This document shows, piece by piece, positions 17,544-26,548 of a DNA stretch of 64,000 bases. Numbering within the stretch: the first letter of the stretch is position 1; every line of letters starts with the position of its first letter. The DNA is taken from contig NZ_WVRE01000003.1 of assembly GCF_013111185.1 (NCBI RefSeq), positions 372,001-436,000 on the forward strand, in the 5' to 3' direction. The DNA is from Ruegeria sp. HKCCD7303 (GTDB lineage Bacteria; Pseudomonadota; Alphaproteobacteria; Rhodobacterales; Rhodobacteraceae). The notes below the pieces were generated by a model. The model ran no database searches, was not told the origin of the DNA, and worked only from the letters and a program-made list of their open reading frames with translations. The position numbers and the translations under genes were made by a program.

Positions 17544-18962
17544 ATGCGTGGTACGGCGACAGGTAAGCTGGTCAGGGCGCTTGCAGTGACCGCAGGACTT
17601 GCCATCAGCGTGATGCCAGGGCGTGTAGCGTGGGCAGACAACATAACAGACGCCTTCATTGGCGCGTATAACACAAGTGGTTTGCTGGAACAGAACAGGG
17701 CGCTGTTGCGGGCTGCGGATGAAGATGTAGCTATTGCGCTGTCGGCGTTGCGGCCCATCATCAACTGGACCGTGCAGGTCAGCCAGGACTATACCCGTTC
17801 ACGGACTAACAATGTGGTTACGACCAACGAACCTTCTCGGTTCTTTACGGGTCTGACCCTGGGTCAGCTTTTGTATGATGGCGGCGCGTCGATTCTGGGC
17901 AAACAGTCTGCGCAGGAAACGGTGTTGTCGACCCGACAAAGCCTGATCGATATTGAGCAGCAGATTTTGATCCGCGCGGCAAACGCTTACTTGGGCGTGC
18001 TGCTGCAGGAAGAAACCGTTCAAATCCGCCAGAACAACGTCGAGGTTTCAGCTGAAGAACTCAGGGCGTCGAATGACCGATTTGAAGTTGGCGAAGTGAC
18101 CCGGACAGACGTTGCCCTGTCCGAAGCGCAATTGGCGAGCTCGCAGGCGGATCTGGCGGTCGCCCGTGGTGAGTTGAGCATCGCGCAGGCCGAATATGTG
18201 AATGCGGTTGGTAAAGCGCCGGGGCGCACAGCGGGTCAGCCGAGCCTGCCCAACCTGCCGCGATCCGAGGCTGAGGCCATCAGCCTGGCCCAACGCAACC
18301 ATCCGGCGATCCTGTCGGCGCAACATCAGGTTCGCGCTTTTGACCTGATCGTGGAGCAACAACGGGCCAATCTTGGTCCGAATGTCAGCCTGAACGCAGA
18401 CGCAGGGGTGACAGAAAGCTACGACAACAATGATTACATCAACGATGCGACCATCGCGCTGAATTTCAATCAACCCATCTATGCGGGTGGCCGGTTAGCG
18501 GCGAATATTCGTCGGGCAATGGCGACACGGGATGCGTCGCGTGCAAACTTGCTGAATGTGCAGAAAAACATCACTCAAGGTGTCACCGATCGCTACGCGG
18601 CGTTTCAGGCCGCCAGTGCCAGCCTTAGGGCGTCAACCGAACGAGTTCGCGCCTCGCAAGTGGCTTTCGACGGCATTCGCGAAGAAGCGACATTGGGTGC
18701 TCGGACGACCTTGGATGTTTTGAACGCACAGCAAGACCTGCTGGATGCGCAGTTGGCCGAAGTGGCATCGCGCACCGAGCGGTCCCGCGCGGCCTATCAG
18801 TTGTTGCAAGCGCAAGGTTTGTTGACGGCCGAGCGTTTGGGTCTGGCGGTTCAGATCTATGATCCGACCTTATACTATAACTTGGTGAAAAATGCACCAG
18901 CACGGGTCAGCAAACAAAGCAAGGATCTGGATCGTGTCCTCAAAGCGTTGCGTCGGGACTGA
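17544..18962 (+). CDS. tolC: TolC-family outer membrane channel protein
   Basis: A 472-residue outer membrane efflux protein. A signal peptide ends near AWADN (about residue 32). Two coiled-coil repeats follow, the typical OEP pattern, with markers GQLLYDGGAS, RFEVGEVTRTDVALSEAQLA in the first repeat and TLGARTTLDVLNAQQDLLDA in the second. It should form a trimeric channel with type I secretion or RND/MFP efflux partners, none of which is encoded nearby. The ATG has a GAGAGGA site about 7 bases upstream. Length is standard. Confidence 0.93.
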   Translation: MRGTATGKLVRALAVTAGLAISVMPGRVAWADNITDAFIGAYNTSGLLEQNRALLRAADEDVAIALSALRPIINWTVQVSQDYTRSRTNNVVTTNEPSRFFTGLTLGQLLYDGGASILGKQSAQETVLSTRQSLIDIEQQILIRAANAYLGVLLQEETVQIRQNNVEVSAEELRASNDRFEVGEVTRTDVALSEAQLASSQADLAVARGELSIAQAEYVNAVGKAPGRTAGQPSLPNLPRSEAEAISLAQRNHPAILSAQHQVRAFDLIVEQQRANLGPNVSLNADAGVTESYDNNDYINDATIALNFNQPIYAGGRLAANIRRAMATRDASRANLLNVQKNITQGVTDRYAAFQAASASLRASTERVRASQVAFDGIREEATLGARTTLDVLNAQQDLLDAQLAEVASRTERSRAAYQLLQAQGLLTAERLGLAVQIYDPTLYYNLVKNAPARVSKQSKDLDRVLKALRRD

Positions 18963-19035
18963 TCGACTATACTATTTGTTGTGAGGTTGGGATTGTTTAG
19001 CTACACTCGATCCAAGGACAGAGCGGTAGAGAACA

Positions 19036-19809
19036 ATGACTGATAATGTCGTAAAAGCAGGGATCGAAGACGTTCTGTCTTCGGTCAAACGTTTGGTAAG
19101 CGAAGACACCCGCAATAAATCCGTCTTGGATCAACAGCCTGCAACAAAAAAGCCAGGACGGCTGGTTTTGACGGATGCTTTGCGTGTCAGCTCTTCCAAT
19201 CAGGCCAATGTAGTTTCTGCTCAGGCCGACTCGGATTCTGAGGTTTCCGACTCGGCCAAACCTATGTTGCTTCGGTCCTGTGATATTGTGCAGGCGGGCA
19301 AGCAGTCGGCCAATGCTGCACAGGACGAGTCCGACGCGCCAAAGCCTGCGCGATCGGCGGATGCTGCATCCAGCCTGAGCGCCAAGATCGAAGCCCTGGA
19401 AGCTGCGATCGCGCAGACAGAAGATCAATGGGAACCGGATGGTGACAGCGAAGACGCCTATTCCGGAACGCGGTCGCAATCTTTGCCTTGGAATGTGGAA
19501 GAAGAATTTGCTGCAGCCGAGTCCATAGGCTCGAATGACGTCAACCTAACTGGCGGCATCGAGGAAGAGGGCGACGCACACGTAAAGGCAGAGTTCATCC
19601 GCGCGCCGCGGGAAGAATCCGAGGTGGTTGCAGAGGCTGCCGACAAAGATCGAACGATCGATATGGATGAAGACGATTTGCGCGCTTTGATCGCTGAAGT
19701 TGTCCGGCAGGAATTGCAGGGCACGATGGGCGAGCGGATAACGCGAAATGTTCGCAAGATGGTCAGACGCGAGATTGCGCGCGCCTTGGCCGCAAAAGAA
19801 CTGGATTGA
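19036..19809 (+). CDS. PopZ-like protein (DUF2497 architecture)
   Basis: A 257-residue protein with three parts. An N-terminal helix has IEDVLSSVKRLVSED (residues 10-24), close in pattern to MEEILASIRRIISED of Caulobacter PopZ. The middle is long, low-complexity and acidic (about 30-200). The C-terminal 50 residues are helical (DDLRALIAEVVRQELQ then ITRNVRKMVRREIARAL), like the PopZ oligomerisation domain. PopZ builds polar condensates that anchor chromosome origins. The assignment rests on architecture and short motifs recalled from memory, so it is tentative. The gene follows tolC by about 70 bases and may share its transcript. It converges on cobQ with a 3-base gap. Confidence 0.55.
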   Translation: MTDNVVKAGIEDVLSSVKRLVSEDTRNKSVLDQQPATKKPGRLVLTDALRVSSSNQANVVSAQADSDSEVSDSAKPMLLRSCDIVQAGKQSANAAQDESDAPKPARSADAASSLSAKIEALEAAIAQTEDQWEPDGDSEDAYSGTRSQSLPWNVEEEFAAAESIGSNDVNLTGGIEEEGDAHVKAEFIRAPREESEVVAEAADKDRTIDMDEDDLRALIAEVVRQELQGTMGERITRNVRKMVRREIARALAAKELD

Positions 19810-19812
19810 ACC

Positions 19813-21270
19813 TCAACCGCGCTGAGGCGGCTGGGCAAGGCTTAGCAGCAGATCAAGGTCCATGTGGCGTTCAAGATGATCTGCCAGATCGTCCAGCGCC
19901 TGTTCCACGCCGTCCTCATAAGTGACGTCAGAGGTCACGCCCAACTTTGAAAGATAACGTGCCCGGAACGCGTCGGACGAAAAGATGCCGTGCAGGTAAC
20001 TGCCCTTGATCCGTCCATTGGCGCTGGCGGCACCTTCCGGTTTTCCATCGACCTCCAGCCACGCCCGGTCGCAATCAGAGCCGTTGGTGTGACCCATGTG
20101 GATTTCATACCCGCTGACCGGTTCCCGGTCAGGCAGGGCATGAGCCGAACGCAGAATGACTTGTTTCTGTCCGCCCATAACGGTGTGAACGTCCAGTAAA
20201 CCCAACCCGTCGACCTTTCCGGGTCTGCCATCGACGCCATCTGGATCAGAGATGGTCTTGCCCAGCATCTGATACCCACCGCACAGTCCCAGAACATGCC
20301 CGCCACGCCGGACATGGCCGTAAAGATCGATATCCCACCCCTGCGCCCTGAAGTAAGTCAGATCCCCTATGGTGGACTTGCTGCCGGGCAGCAGAACCAG
20401 ATCAGCGTCGCCGGGCAGGGGGCGTCCTGCGGGAATGATCTCAACGCTCACACCAGGCTCAGCTGACAGCGGGTCAAGGTCATCGAAATTGGCCATACGT
20501 TCGAGCTGAGGCACGACGACCTTGCACTTACCTCCGGTATGGGACCGAATGTCCATCATATCCTCGGCAGGCAATTTCCATGCGTCGTGAAACCATGGAA
20601 CCACGCCCAAACACGGCCAGCCTGTGCGGACGGCAATGTCGTCGCGCCCTTCGTCGAACAAGGACACATCCCCTTTGAACCGGTTAACGGCAAAGCCCCG
20701 AATCTGGGCCAGATCGCCGTCGTCCAGCACGGCCTGCGTGCCGACGATCTGCGCGATCACGCCGCCGCGATGAATGTCACCGACCAGAACCACCGGAATA
20801 CCTGCGGTACAGGCAAAGCCCATATTGGCGATATCACCCTTGCGCAGATTGGTTTCGGCTGGACTTCCCGCGCCTTCGATCAGGACCAGATCAGCATCTG
20901 CACAAAGCCGGTCGAAGCTTTCCAGCGCGGCCCCCAGCAGCTTGGACTTGTCCTTGCGGTAATCTCCGGCCTTCATAGTTCCCGCGCGCTGCCCTTGCAC
21001 GATGATTTGAGCGCCAGTGTCCGTCTCGGGCTTTAGCAGGATGGGGTTCATGTCAGTATGGGTCGCCCGCCGCGCTGCACGGGCCTGAAGCGCTTGCGCG
21101 CGGCCGATCTCGCCCCCGTTCTCGGTGACCGCTGCGTTGTTCGACATGTTTTGTGGTTTAAACGGAGCAATCCGCATGCCTCGCCGGGTAAAGGCCCGCG
21201 CAAGCCCGGCCACAAGAACCGATTTTCCGACATTGCTGCCAGTGCCTTGAATCATGATGGCGCGAACCAT
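19813..21270 (-). CDS. cobQ: Cobyric acid synthase
   Basis: A 485-residue glutamine-dependent amidotransferase. The N-terminal synthetase domain starts [14 protein letters not shown] (P-loop) with [20 protein letters not shown]. The C-terminal glutaminase domain has the catalytic cysteine in [12 protein letters not shown] and the catalytic histidine in GSYLHGIF. It amidates the b, d, e and g side chains of adenosylcobyrinic acid a,c-diamide. It is separated from the main cob island by about 8 kb. I see no second riboswitch before it; the upstream region (21271-21332) is too short for one and is shared with the divergent membrane protein gene. Confidence 0.96.
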   Translation of the reverse strand: MVRAIMIQGTGSNVGKSVLVAGLARAFTRRGMRIAPFKPQNMSNNAAVTENGGEIGRAQALQARAARRATHTDMNPILLKPETDTGAQIIVQGQRAGTMKAGDYRKDKSKLLGAALESFDRLCADADLVLIEGAGSPAETNLRKGDIANMGFACTAGIPVVLVGDIHRGGVIAQIVGTQAVLDDGDLAQIRGFAVNRFKGDVSLFDEGRDDIAVRTGWPCLGVVPWFHDAWKLPAEDMMDIRSHTGGKCKVVVPQLERMANFDDLDPLSAEPGVSVEIIPAGRPLPGDADLVLLPGSKSTIGDLTYFRAQGWDIDLYGHVRRGGHVLGLCGGYQMLGKTISDPDGVDGRPGKVDGLGLLDVHTVMGGQKQVILRSAHALPDREPVSGYEIHMGHTNGSDCDRAWLEVDGKPEGAASANGRIKGSYLHGIFSSDAFRARYLSKLGVTSDVTYEDGVEQALDDLADHLERHMDLDLLLSLAQPPQRG

Positions 21271-21332
21271 GGTTTGTCTCCTATATGTCGGGGCGCAGAT
21301 GACCTGATTTGAACCGGAAGGGAAAGCCCCGG

Positions 21333-21902
21333 ATGAACACGCCAGCGCATCTTTTGATCGGTGCCGCCGCTTTTGCCCGGCCGCCGCAGGGGCGTATCTT
21401 GTTGGCCGCCTTGCTCGGGGCGGTGCTGCCGGATCTGTCTCTGTATCTCATGGCGACGGTGTCGCTGTTTGTTCTGGGTATTCCGGAACAGGTGGTCTTT
21501 GGGCAACTGTACTATTCGCAGGCCTGGCAGACCGTCTTTGCCATCGACAACTCCTTTATCATCTGGGGGTGTGCACTGATATTGGCAGTTTGGCGTCGCT
21601 GGCACTTTGTCGCTGTCGGGGCTGCGGCAGGTCTTTTGCATCTAGCGACAGACTTCTTACTGCACGCCGGTGACGGACGACCCCAGTTCTGGCCTCTGAG
21701 CGATTGGGTGTTTCACAGCCCAGTCAGCTATTGGGACAGCAGCCATCACGCTTTGTGGGTGGCACCAGTTTCTGCGGCAGTGTGTTTGGCCGCCTATGTT
21801 GTGCTTTGGCAGCGTGGCCTGCCTGTTTGGGGCAGGGCCATGTTTGGTATCATGTTGGCGGCTGAAATTTGGGTGGCGCGCCAGTGGCTGTTGTTTTTTT
21901 AG
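21333..21902 (+). CDS. Small multi-pass membrane protein, divergent from cobQ
   Basis: A 189-residue hydrophobic protein with about five or six membrane segments, beginning [22 protein letters not shown] at the N-terminus and [10 protein letters not shown] and [10 protein letters not shown] further on resemble the histidine/aspartate pattern of YdjM-like (DUF457) inner-membrane putative hydrolases. I recall homologues in Roseobacters being labelled as cobalamin-related only because they sit next to cobQ; nothing in the sequence supports that. The start at 21333 is preferred over 21309 because the conserved part begins here, with GGAAGGGA upstream. Confidence 0.65.
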   Translation: MNTPAHLLIGAAAFARPPQGRILLAALLGAVLPDLSLYLMATVSLFVLGIPEQVVFGQLYYSQAWQTVFAIDNSFIIWGCALILAVWRRWHFVAVGAAAGLLHLATDFLLHAGDGRPQFWPLSDWVFHSPVSYWDSSHHALWVAPVSAAVCLAAYVVLWQRGLPVWGRAMFGIMLAAEIWVARQWLLFF

Positions 21903-21929
21903 GCGCGAAAACCGCGAAACAAAGCAAAG

Positions 21930-21965
21930 AAAAACGCGCTCTGACGGGCAGAGCGCGTTTTTTCT
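21930..21965. terminator. Bidirectional intrinsic terminator
   Basis: A perfect hairpin, AACGCGCTCTG with loop ACGGG and CAGAGCGCGTT, is flanked by A-runs on the left and T-runs on the right. It can therefore terminate both the plus-strand membrane protein gene and the convergent minus-strand gene at 21985-22305. Confidence 0.9.
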
Positions 21966-21984
21966 GGTGCGAAATCGCCTGGGA

Positions 21985-22305
21985 TCAGGCGGCTTCAGCC
22001 TGCTGAGCGGCATTGCGACGCTCGCTTTCTTCGCGTGACAATGCGACCGAGGTCCGCACGCCACGGCCAACGAACTCCATCAGTCCGCTGACAACCCGTT
22101 CGTTAGGGTCAATACCTGCGCAGGACAGCACCTCGCGACCATCGCGCGAACGTGCCCAGCGGGCGATTTGTTCGGGGCCATTGCCGTATTTCTTGTCGTC
22201 GGCGATAGCATCGTCAAGTGCAGCCAACACAACGGCCGCGAAAAGTTTGCGCGCACGATTGCCTTGCTCGTTGTTAAAGGCAGTGCCGTCAACGAAATCT
22301 CTCAT
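21985..22305 (-). CDS. Small soluble protein of unknown function (DUF6280-like)
   Basis: A 106-residue protein starting MRDFVDGTAFNNEQGNRARK, with a helical core and an alanine-rich C-terminus (NAAQQAEAA). It resembles a small conserved Rhodobacteraceae family that I recall as DUF6280; this name is not checked. No catalytic motif or membrane segment is visible. It is divergent from efp across 218 bases and ends at a strong shared terminator, so it is probably a single-gene unit. Confidence 0.65.
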   Translation of the reverse strand: MRDFVDGTAFNNEQGNRARKLFAAVVLAALDDAIADDKKYGNGPEQIARWARSRDGREVLSCAGIDPNERVVSGLMEFVGRGVRTSVALSREESERRNAAQQAEAA

Positions 22306-22523
22306 CTCGTCTTCCTTGTTGTTCTTGCTCTTGCATTTTCGGCGTGAGGGTCCTTATGACCTATTAGGTGCGATTCGGATACAGCTAAAATGCATAGTTG
22401 CGTTGCGTCACTTGCATGGCTTGCTGCAAGTGCAGCACTAGGTGTCGTTGTCTTGTCAGGTGTGGTCCCGCCAGATATAGGGACCGCAACTGATGCATCA
22501 ACCGTTTGTGAAGGATTTATGTA

Positions 22524-23087
22524 ATGCCCAAGATAAATGGGAACGAAATTCGCCCCGGCAATGTGCTTGAGCATAACGACGGCCTGTGGGCAGCGGTCAA
22601 GGTAGACCATGTAAAGCCCGGCAAAGGCGGGGCATTTGCCCAAGTGGAACTGCGCAACCTGCGCAATGGCTCGAAATTGAACGAACGCTTCCGGTCAGCG
22701 GACAAGGTTGAACGCGTCCGCCTGGAACAGAAGGACCAGCAATTCCTGTACGAATCCGACGGGATGCTGGTGTTCATGGATACCGAGACCTACGAACAGA
22801 TTGAATTGCCAGCAGATTTGCTGGGCGAACGTCGTCCGTTCCTGCAAGATGGCATGACCATCGTCGTTGAATTCTACGAAAGCGAAGCGCTGAACGCGAC
22901 GCTGCCGCAGAAAGTGACTTGCCAGATCGTCGAGACCGAGCCTGTCGTAAAGGGCCAGACGGCGGCAAATTCGTTTAAGCCTGCGGTACTGGACAACGGC
23001 GTGAAGGTCATGGTGCCGCCTTTCATCGGACAGGACGAAATGATCGTCGTGAATACCGAAACGATGGAGTATTCCGAACGCGCGTGA
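22524..23087 (+). CDS. efp: Translation elongation factor P
   Basis: A 187-residue three-domain EF-P that helps ribosomes through polyproline stretches. The modifiable tip lysine is Lys34 in KPGKGGAF, as in EpmA-modified EF-Ps; no epm gene is in the window. The C-terminal signature is present as [21 protein letters not shown] across about 160-180 in the usual spacing. Length and domains are normal. Two terminators follow. Confidence 0.97.
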   Translation: MPKINGNEIRPGNVLEHNDGLWAAVKVDHVKPGKGGAFAQVELRNLRNGSKLNERFRSADKVERVRLEQKDQQFLYESDGMLVFMDTETYEQIELPADLLGERRPFLQDGMTIVVEFYESEALNATLPQKVTCQIVETEPVVKGQTAANSFKPAVLDNGVKVMVPPFIGQDEMIVVNTETMEYSERA

Positions 23088-23143
23088 CGTTTCGTCACTT
23101 TTTACAAGAGACCGCGCAGGCATTCGCCGCGCGGTCTTTTTTT
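23084..23143 (+). terminator. Tandem intrinsic terminators after efp
   Basis: The first hairpin, GTGACG-TTT-CGTCAC (23084-23098), overlaps the efp stop codon and is followed by TTTTT. The second, GACCGCGC (23110-23117) pairing with GCGCGGTC (23129-23136), is followed by seven T. The T run touches the stop codon of the convergent ABC-type gene. Confidence 0.9.
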
Positions 23144-24083
23144 ATGCGTTAGGGCGATGACGATACCGTGTTGGGTCGGGTCCAAACAGTTCCAGCATCA
23201 GTTCATACTTGATGCGATTGGCGCTGACCTGGCGATAGAAAGCGATCAGAAATGCAGTCGGCCCCTGTATACGGCTAAGGCCACTGGCGGCGGCCACAAC
23301 GGTGCCCACATCCGTTTTCCCCTGTAACACCAGATAACCGCCCAACATCAGAATGCCGACGGTTCCCGCTCCGTTGATCACGCTTAGCAGGAATTTGGCC
23401 GACAGTTTCCACAGGAACATACGTCGCCGCGTGTCATAAATGTCGTCAAACATAATGTTGATGTCCCGCTCAACCGCTTCCATATCCTCGGTCGTCAGCC
23501 GGTCTGTGGCGCCGCGCAGGATATGGACACGCTCTGCCACGAAAGTGTTCACTTTGCGTTGCGAAACCAGAACGATGATGATCTGCGGCACGATCATCGA
23601 GAAGGCGATCAGCCCAAGTCCCGGTTGCGTGGATGAAATATAGCCGATTACGCTTATCAGCGTACCGATCTGAACCACCGGATCCGAGAATGCGCCGCCC
23701 GCAAATTTCCCCAGTTCTTCGGCTTCGGCGGAAATGGCCGTGGTCATGGTGCCTTTGCGCAGGTCCGCGCCCGTTTCCTTCAGATCGGTTGAACGCCATA
23801 GCAGGCGCTGCCGGATCAGTCGGATCATGTCTTCACCTAAGGTACCCGCGCGGTACCCTAAAACCCATTTCAGCCCCAGGCTCAGCAGGATAACGGCCAT
23901 CATACCAATACCCAATTGGATCAGCTTTTCAGTGCCGACATCATCCGCCGTCAGATGGTTGACGATATCGCGTTGAAACTCCAGCGGAACGGCGGCAAGC
24001 GCCGCAATGGCGATGGACAGTACGATAAGGATGATCTGCCGTCCGGCACTGGCGCGCCAGATCGCGGAATATAGTCGAAACAT
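23142..24083 (-). CDS. ABC-exporter transmembrane domain protein without ATPase domain
   Basis: A 313-residue protein with six predicted membrane segments in the pattern of a type-1 ABC exporter transmembrane domain. The first helix is at about 17-37, helix pairs lie near 57-75 and 135-175, and the last pair near 235-285. Intracellular coupling-type segments (GLGEDMIRLIRQRLLWRSTD, then TMTTAISAEAEELGKF) are preserved. No nucleotide-binding domain follows: the protein ends 25 residues after the last helix (FGPDPTRYRHRPNA), and no ATPase gene is adjacent. It is a half-transporter without an engine or a repurposed membrane protein. The substrate is unknown. Confidence 0.75.
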   Translation of the reverse strand: MFRLYSAIWRASAGRQIILIVLSIAIAALAAVPLEFQRDIVNHLTADDVGTEKLIQLGIGMMAVILLSLGLKWVLGYRAGTLGEDMIRLIRQRLLWRSTDLKETGADLRKGTMTTAISAEAEELGKFAGGAFSDPVVQIGTLISVIGYISSTQPGLGLIAFSMIVPQIIIVLVSQRKVNTFVAERVHILRGATDRLTTEDMEAVERDINIMFDDIYDTRRRMFLWKLSAKFLLSVINGAGTVGILMLGGYLVLQGKTDVGTVVAAASGLSRIQGPTAFLIAFYRQVSANRIKYELMLELFGPDPTRYRHRPNA

Positions 24084-24195
24084 GGGTGTATCCGGTTTGA
24101 CCTGTTTCCCTCAGTTTGGCAGGGCTGGGGAACAGGTTCAAACTTGGGGATGTGTGTCGACGAGGAGTTCGTGCTGATTAGGCAACAAGCGGTAC

Positions 24196-24933
24196 TTAGT
24201 CGGTAAGTCGCACCGTCGCCTCGCCCGCCTGCATTTCGCCGCCTGCGCGGTCGAAACGCAAATAGGCGATGGCGTGGCCCCCAGATTGAGTGAACAGGGT
24301 GCCGGCCGATTTGCCGTTGGCTGTGATCTCGGTCCCCACGGGCGCGGTGCCGTCGACAACAACGCGACGCAGGCCCTTACGCAATTCGGTCTTGTGCTTC
24401 ATGCGCGCGGTCACTTCCTGACCTACATAGCAGCCCTTTTTGAAATCCACGCCGTTCAGCGCTTCGAACCCAGATTCGAGGATATAGCTGTCCTGGGTCA
24501 GCTCAGTACCCGCTTCGGGAATGCAGTGCTGAACGCGCAGGGCATCGAAATCGGTGCCATCATCCTGTTCGGGTGCCGCAGAATACATACGCCAGCCCAA
24601 GGCAGGGTGCCGCGGGTCGGGCAACGCGTTCTCTGGCGCGCAACCTGACCCGCGGTGCAGGTTCAGGTCGGTGCTTTCGATCGCCACATCTGCACGCAGC
24701 TTGTACATGCTCAGACGTTTGATCAGATCATCGGCAAGGTGCTCGGCCACATCCAGCAGAACGCCATCGCCATCGCGCTTGAGGAAGAAGTCGGCCAGAT
24801 ACTTGCCTTGCGGCGTCAACAGCGCGGCATAAACAAGCCCGTCGTTCAAACCCTGAATGTCATTGGTGATCAGGTCCTGCAAAAAACTTTCGGTGTCCGA
24901 GCCGGTCAGGCGCAGGATGCGGCGGGTGGGCAT
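24196..24933 (-). CDS. ygfZ: YgfZ/GcvT-like folate-binding protein
   Basis: A 245-residue protein of the YgfZ family, which helps assemble or repair certain iron-sulfur enzymes using tetrahydrofolate. The diagnostic KGCYVGQEVTARMKH motif lies near residue 165, and FLQDLITNDIQGL near residue 18 matches the N-terminal fold. The start at 24933 (MPTRRILRLTGSDTESFLQD) is chosen over a frame extending 154 codons further upstream, because that extension runs antisense through the glycosyltransferase gene and has no similarity. It diverges from the glycosyltransferase gene across 73 bases. Confidence 0.9.
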   Translation of the reverse strand: MPTRRILRLTGSDTESFLQDLITNDIQGLNDGLVYAALLTPQGKYLADFFLKRDGDGVLLDVAEHLADDLIKRLSMYKLRADVAIESTDLNLHRGSGCAPENALPDPRHPALGWRMYSAAPEQDDGTDFDALRVQHCIPEAGTELTQDSYILESGFEALNGVDFKKGCYVGQEVTARMKHKTELRKGLRRVVVDGTAPVGTEITANGKSAGTLFTQSGGHAIAYLRFDRAGGEMQAGEATVRLTD

Positions 24934-25006
24934 GGCTTGGTCCTCGTCATTTCCCTTGGCCTCGTGATATAGGAAGATCCGCCGCCAAGACCAGAGGGTA
25001 TCAGAC

Positions 25007-25681
25007 GTGCCAGCCCCGATCTCTGTTGTTATTCCGACCCTGAACGCTGCCGATGCCTTGCCCGAATGCCTTGGGGCATTGATGGAAGGGCTGCACGCCG
25101 GGCTAATCCGGGACCTAATCATAAGCGATGGCGGGTCTGCCGACCTAACACTGGAAATCGCGGAAGAGGCCGGAGCCCGGATTGTGACAGGTACGCCTTC
25201 GCGCGGCGGGCAGTTGCGACGGGGTTGCGCAGAGGCTGGTGGGGATTGGGTGCTGATCCTGCATGCTGACACCGTATTGGAAAGGGGCTGGAGCGAGGCG
25301 GTGAGCGCCCATCTATCCAGCACAGGACCTGCGGCTTTCCGGTTGGCTTTCCGAGCGCGGGGTATTGCGCCGGGATGGGTCTCGGGCTGGGCCAATCTGC
25401 GCAGCCGGGTTTTCAGGCTGCCGTATGGGGATCAGGGGCTTTTGGTGCCACGCGAAATCTATCACGCTGCAGGCGGCTATCCCGACCAACCTTTGATGGA
25501 GGACGTGGCGCTGGTACGTAGTTTACCCCGGATCACACTTCTGGATGCGCGGGCCTTTACGAGCGCGGAGCGGTATGAGCAGGCGGGCTGGATTCGGCGG
25601 GGTAGTCGGAATCTGTGGACTCTGCTGCGTTATTTTCTGGGGACGGATCCGCAGGTGTTGGCGCAGGCGTATCGGCGATAA
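25007..25681 (+). CDS. Family 2 glycosyltransferase (TIGR04283-like)
   Basis: A 224-residue GT-A glycosyltransferase starting at GTG: MPAPISVVIPTLNAADALPE. The nucleotide-sugar motifs are IISDGGSADLT near residue 40, TGTPSRGGQL near residue 63, and the DXD-like ILHADT near residue 85. The C-terminal SAERYEQAGWIRRG then LRYFLGTDPQVLAQAY matches the TIGR04283 group, which I recall as linked to arsenosugar synthesis. Its usual partner glycosyltransferase is not in the window. Its last 125 bases are overlapped antisense by the next gene. Confidence 0.85.
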   Translation: MPAPISVVIPTLNAADALPECLGALMEGLHAGLIRDLIISDGGSADLTLEIAEEAGARIVTGTPSRGGQLRRGCAEAGGDWVLILHADTVLERGWSEAVSAHLSSTGPAAFRLAFRARGIAPGWVSGWANLRSRVFRLPYGDQGLLVPREIYHAAGGYPDQPLMEDVALVRSLPRITLLDARAFTSAERYEQAGWIRRGSRNLWTLLRYFLGTDPQVLAQAYRR

Positions 25682-26444
25682 GTGTCGTACGCAGCTCGAC
25701 CAGCGATTTCCCCAACCGAAACGGGGCCGCAAAGCTGACAAGGCAAAGGGCCACGATTTGCAGAACCAGAATATGAGCATTGGCCTGCAAATATTCCCAT
25801 TCGTCTTTCAATTTGCCGACCTGATCGATCAGATCATCATAGCTTTGGGCCAGGATCAGGTAGTCCCCGGCAATGGCTGGTACTTTCCGGCGCATGTTGT
25901 CGATAGCGGTCTGCGTTTCGTCGTCCAGCGAGGTGAAGACCAGAAACTGGTCGATATCGAAGGCGTCAGCCTGCGCGGCAGCGCTGCGCATTTCATCCAT
26001 GTCATCCTTGGCTTGACGTCCGAACAGGAAATGCAGGCCTTGTAATGGGGCGACCTCATTGGTGACGGCAATGAACAACGGCAATTCTGAATTGCTGGCC
26101 GTTGAAGCCGACAGGAACTCGACCTTGTCGCACAAAACGGCCGTGTCCGGATCAAAGGCAGGATCACAAAAGCGCAGGCGAAACCGTGCCGCGTCGCGAT
26201 CAAAAGCCAGAGTGGCCGCATAGGCCACGTCGATCTGACGATCCAACCGAGAGCTGTCCGAGGTGTACAGCCCGGCCAGAACAGCGACCAGCGCCCCAAT
26301 GCCGCCCAGAACGACCCAAACCAGGTCGGCCAGCTTCCAAGCCCGATGCCCCGCCGGTTTGCGGAACAGAAATGCCGTTCCGATCGATCCCACTACAAAA
26401 AACAGAATCAGCAAAGGCAGTTGGTTGTCGGTCACAAAACTCAT
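25557..26444 (-). CDS. Membrane protein of unknown function
   Basis: A 295-residue protein with two membrane segments near the N-terminus (LPLLILFFVVGSIGTAFLF at about 9-27, and VWVVLGGIGALVAVLAGLY at about 44-62). An extracytoplasmic region of about 170 residues contains two cysteines (FCDPAFDPDTAVLCDK), followed by a third membrane segment (LQIVALCLVSFAAPFRLG) and a proline-rich tail. I do not recognise a family. The start at 26444 (MSFVTDNQ) is the first good candidate; a longer frame adds 20 codons. The tail is encoded entirely antisense to the conserved end of the glycosyltransferase gene, so it may be a secondary extension. Confidence 0.7.
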   Translation of the reverse strand: MSFVTDNQLPLLILFFVVGSIGTAFLFRKPAGHRAWKLADLVWVVLGGIGALVAVLAGLYTSDSSRLDRQIDVAYAATLAFDRDAARFRLRFCDPAFDPDTAVLCDKVEFLSASTASNSELPLFIAVTNEVAPLQGLHFLFGRQAKDDMDEMRSAAAQADAFDIDQFLVFTSLDDETQTAIDNMRRKVPAIAGDYLILAQSYDDLIDQVGKLKDEWEYLQANAHILVLQIVALCLVSFAAPFRLGKSLVELRTTLIADTPAPTPADPSPENNAAESTDSDYPAESSPPAHTAPRS

Positions 26445-26548
26445 GAATTCGATCTTAGGACCTGACCTGCGTCCTGCAACAGGGATCACGGGCAGTTGTA
26501 ACATCTTACCGGATGCTCATACTGACCGAAGAGCCACGGGAGATTTCG

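Noticed and set aside
24934..25395. N-terminal extension of the ygfZ frame
   Set aside because: It runs antisense through the glycosyltransferase gene and adds 154 residues not found in YgfZ proteins.
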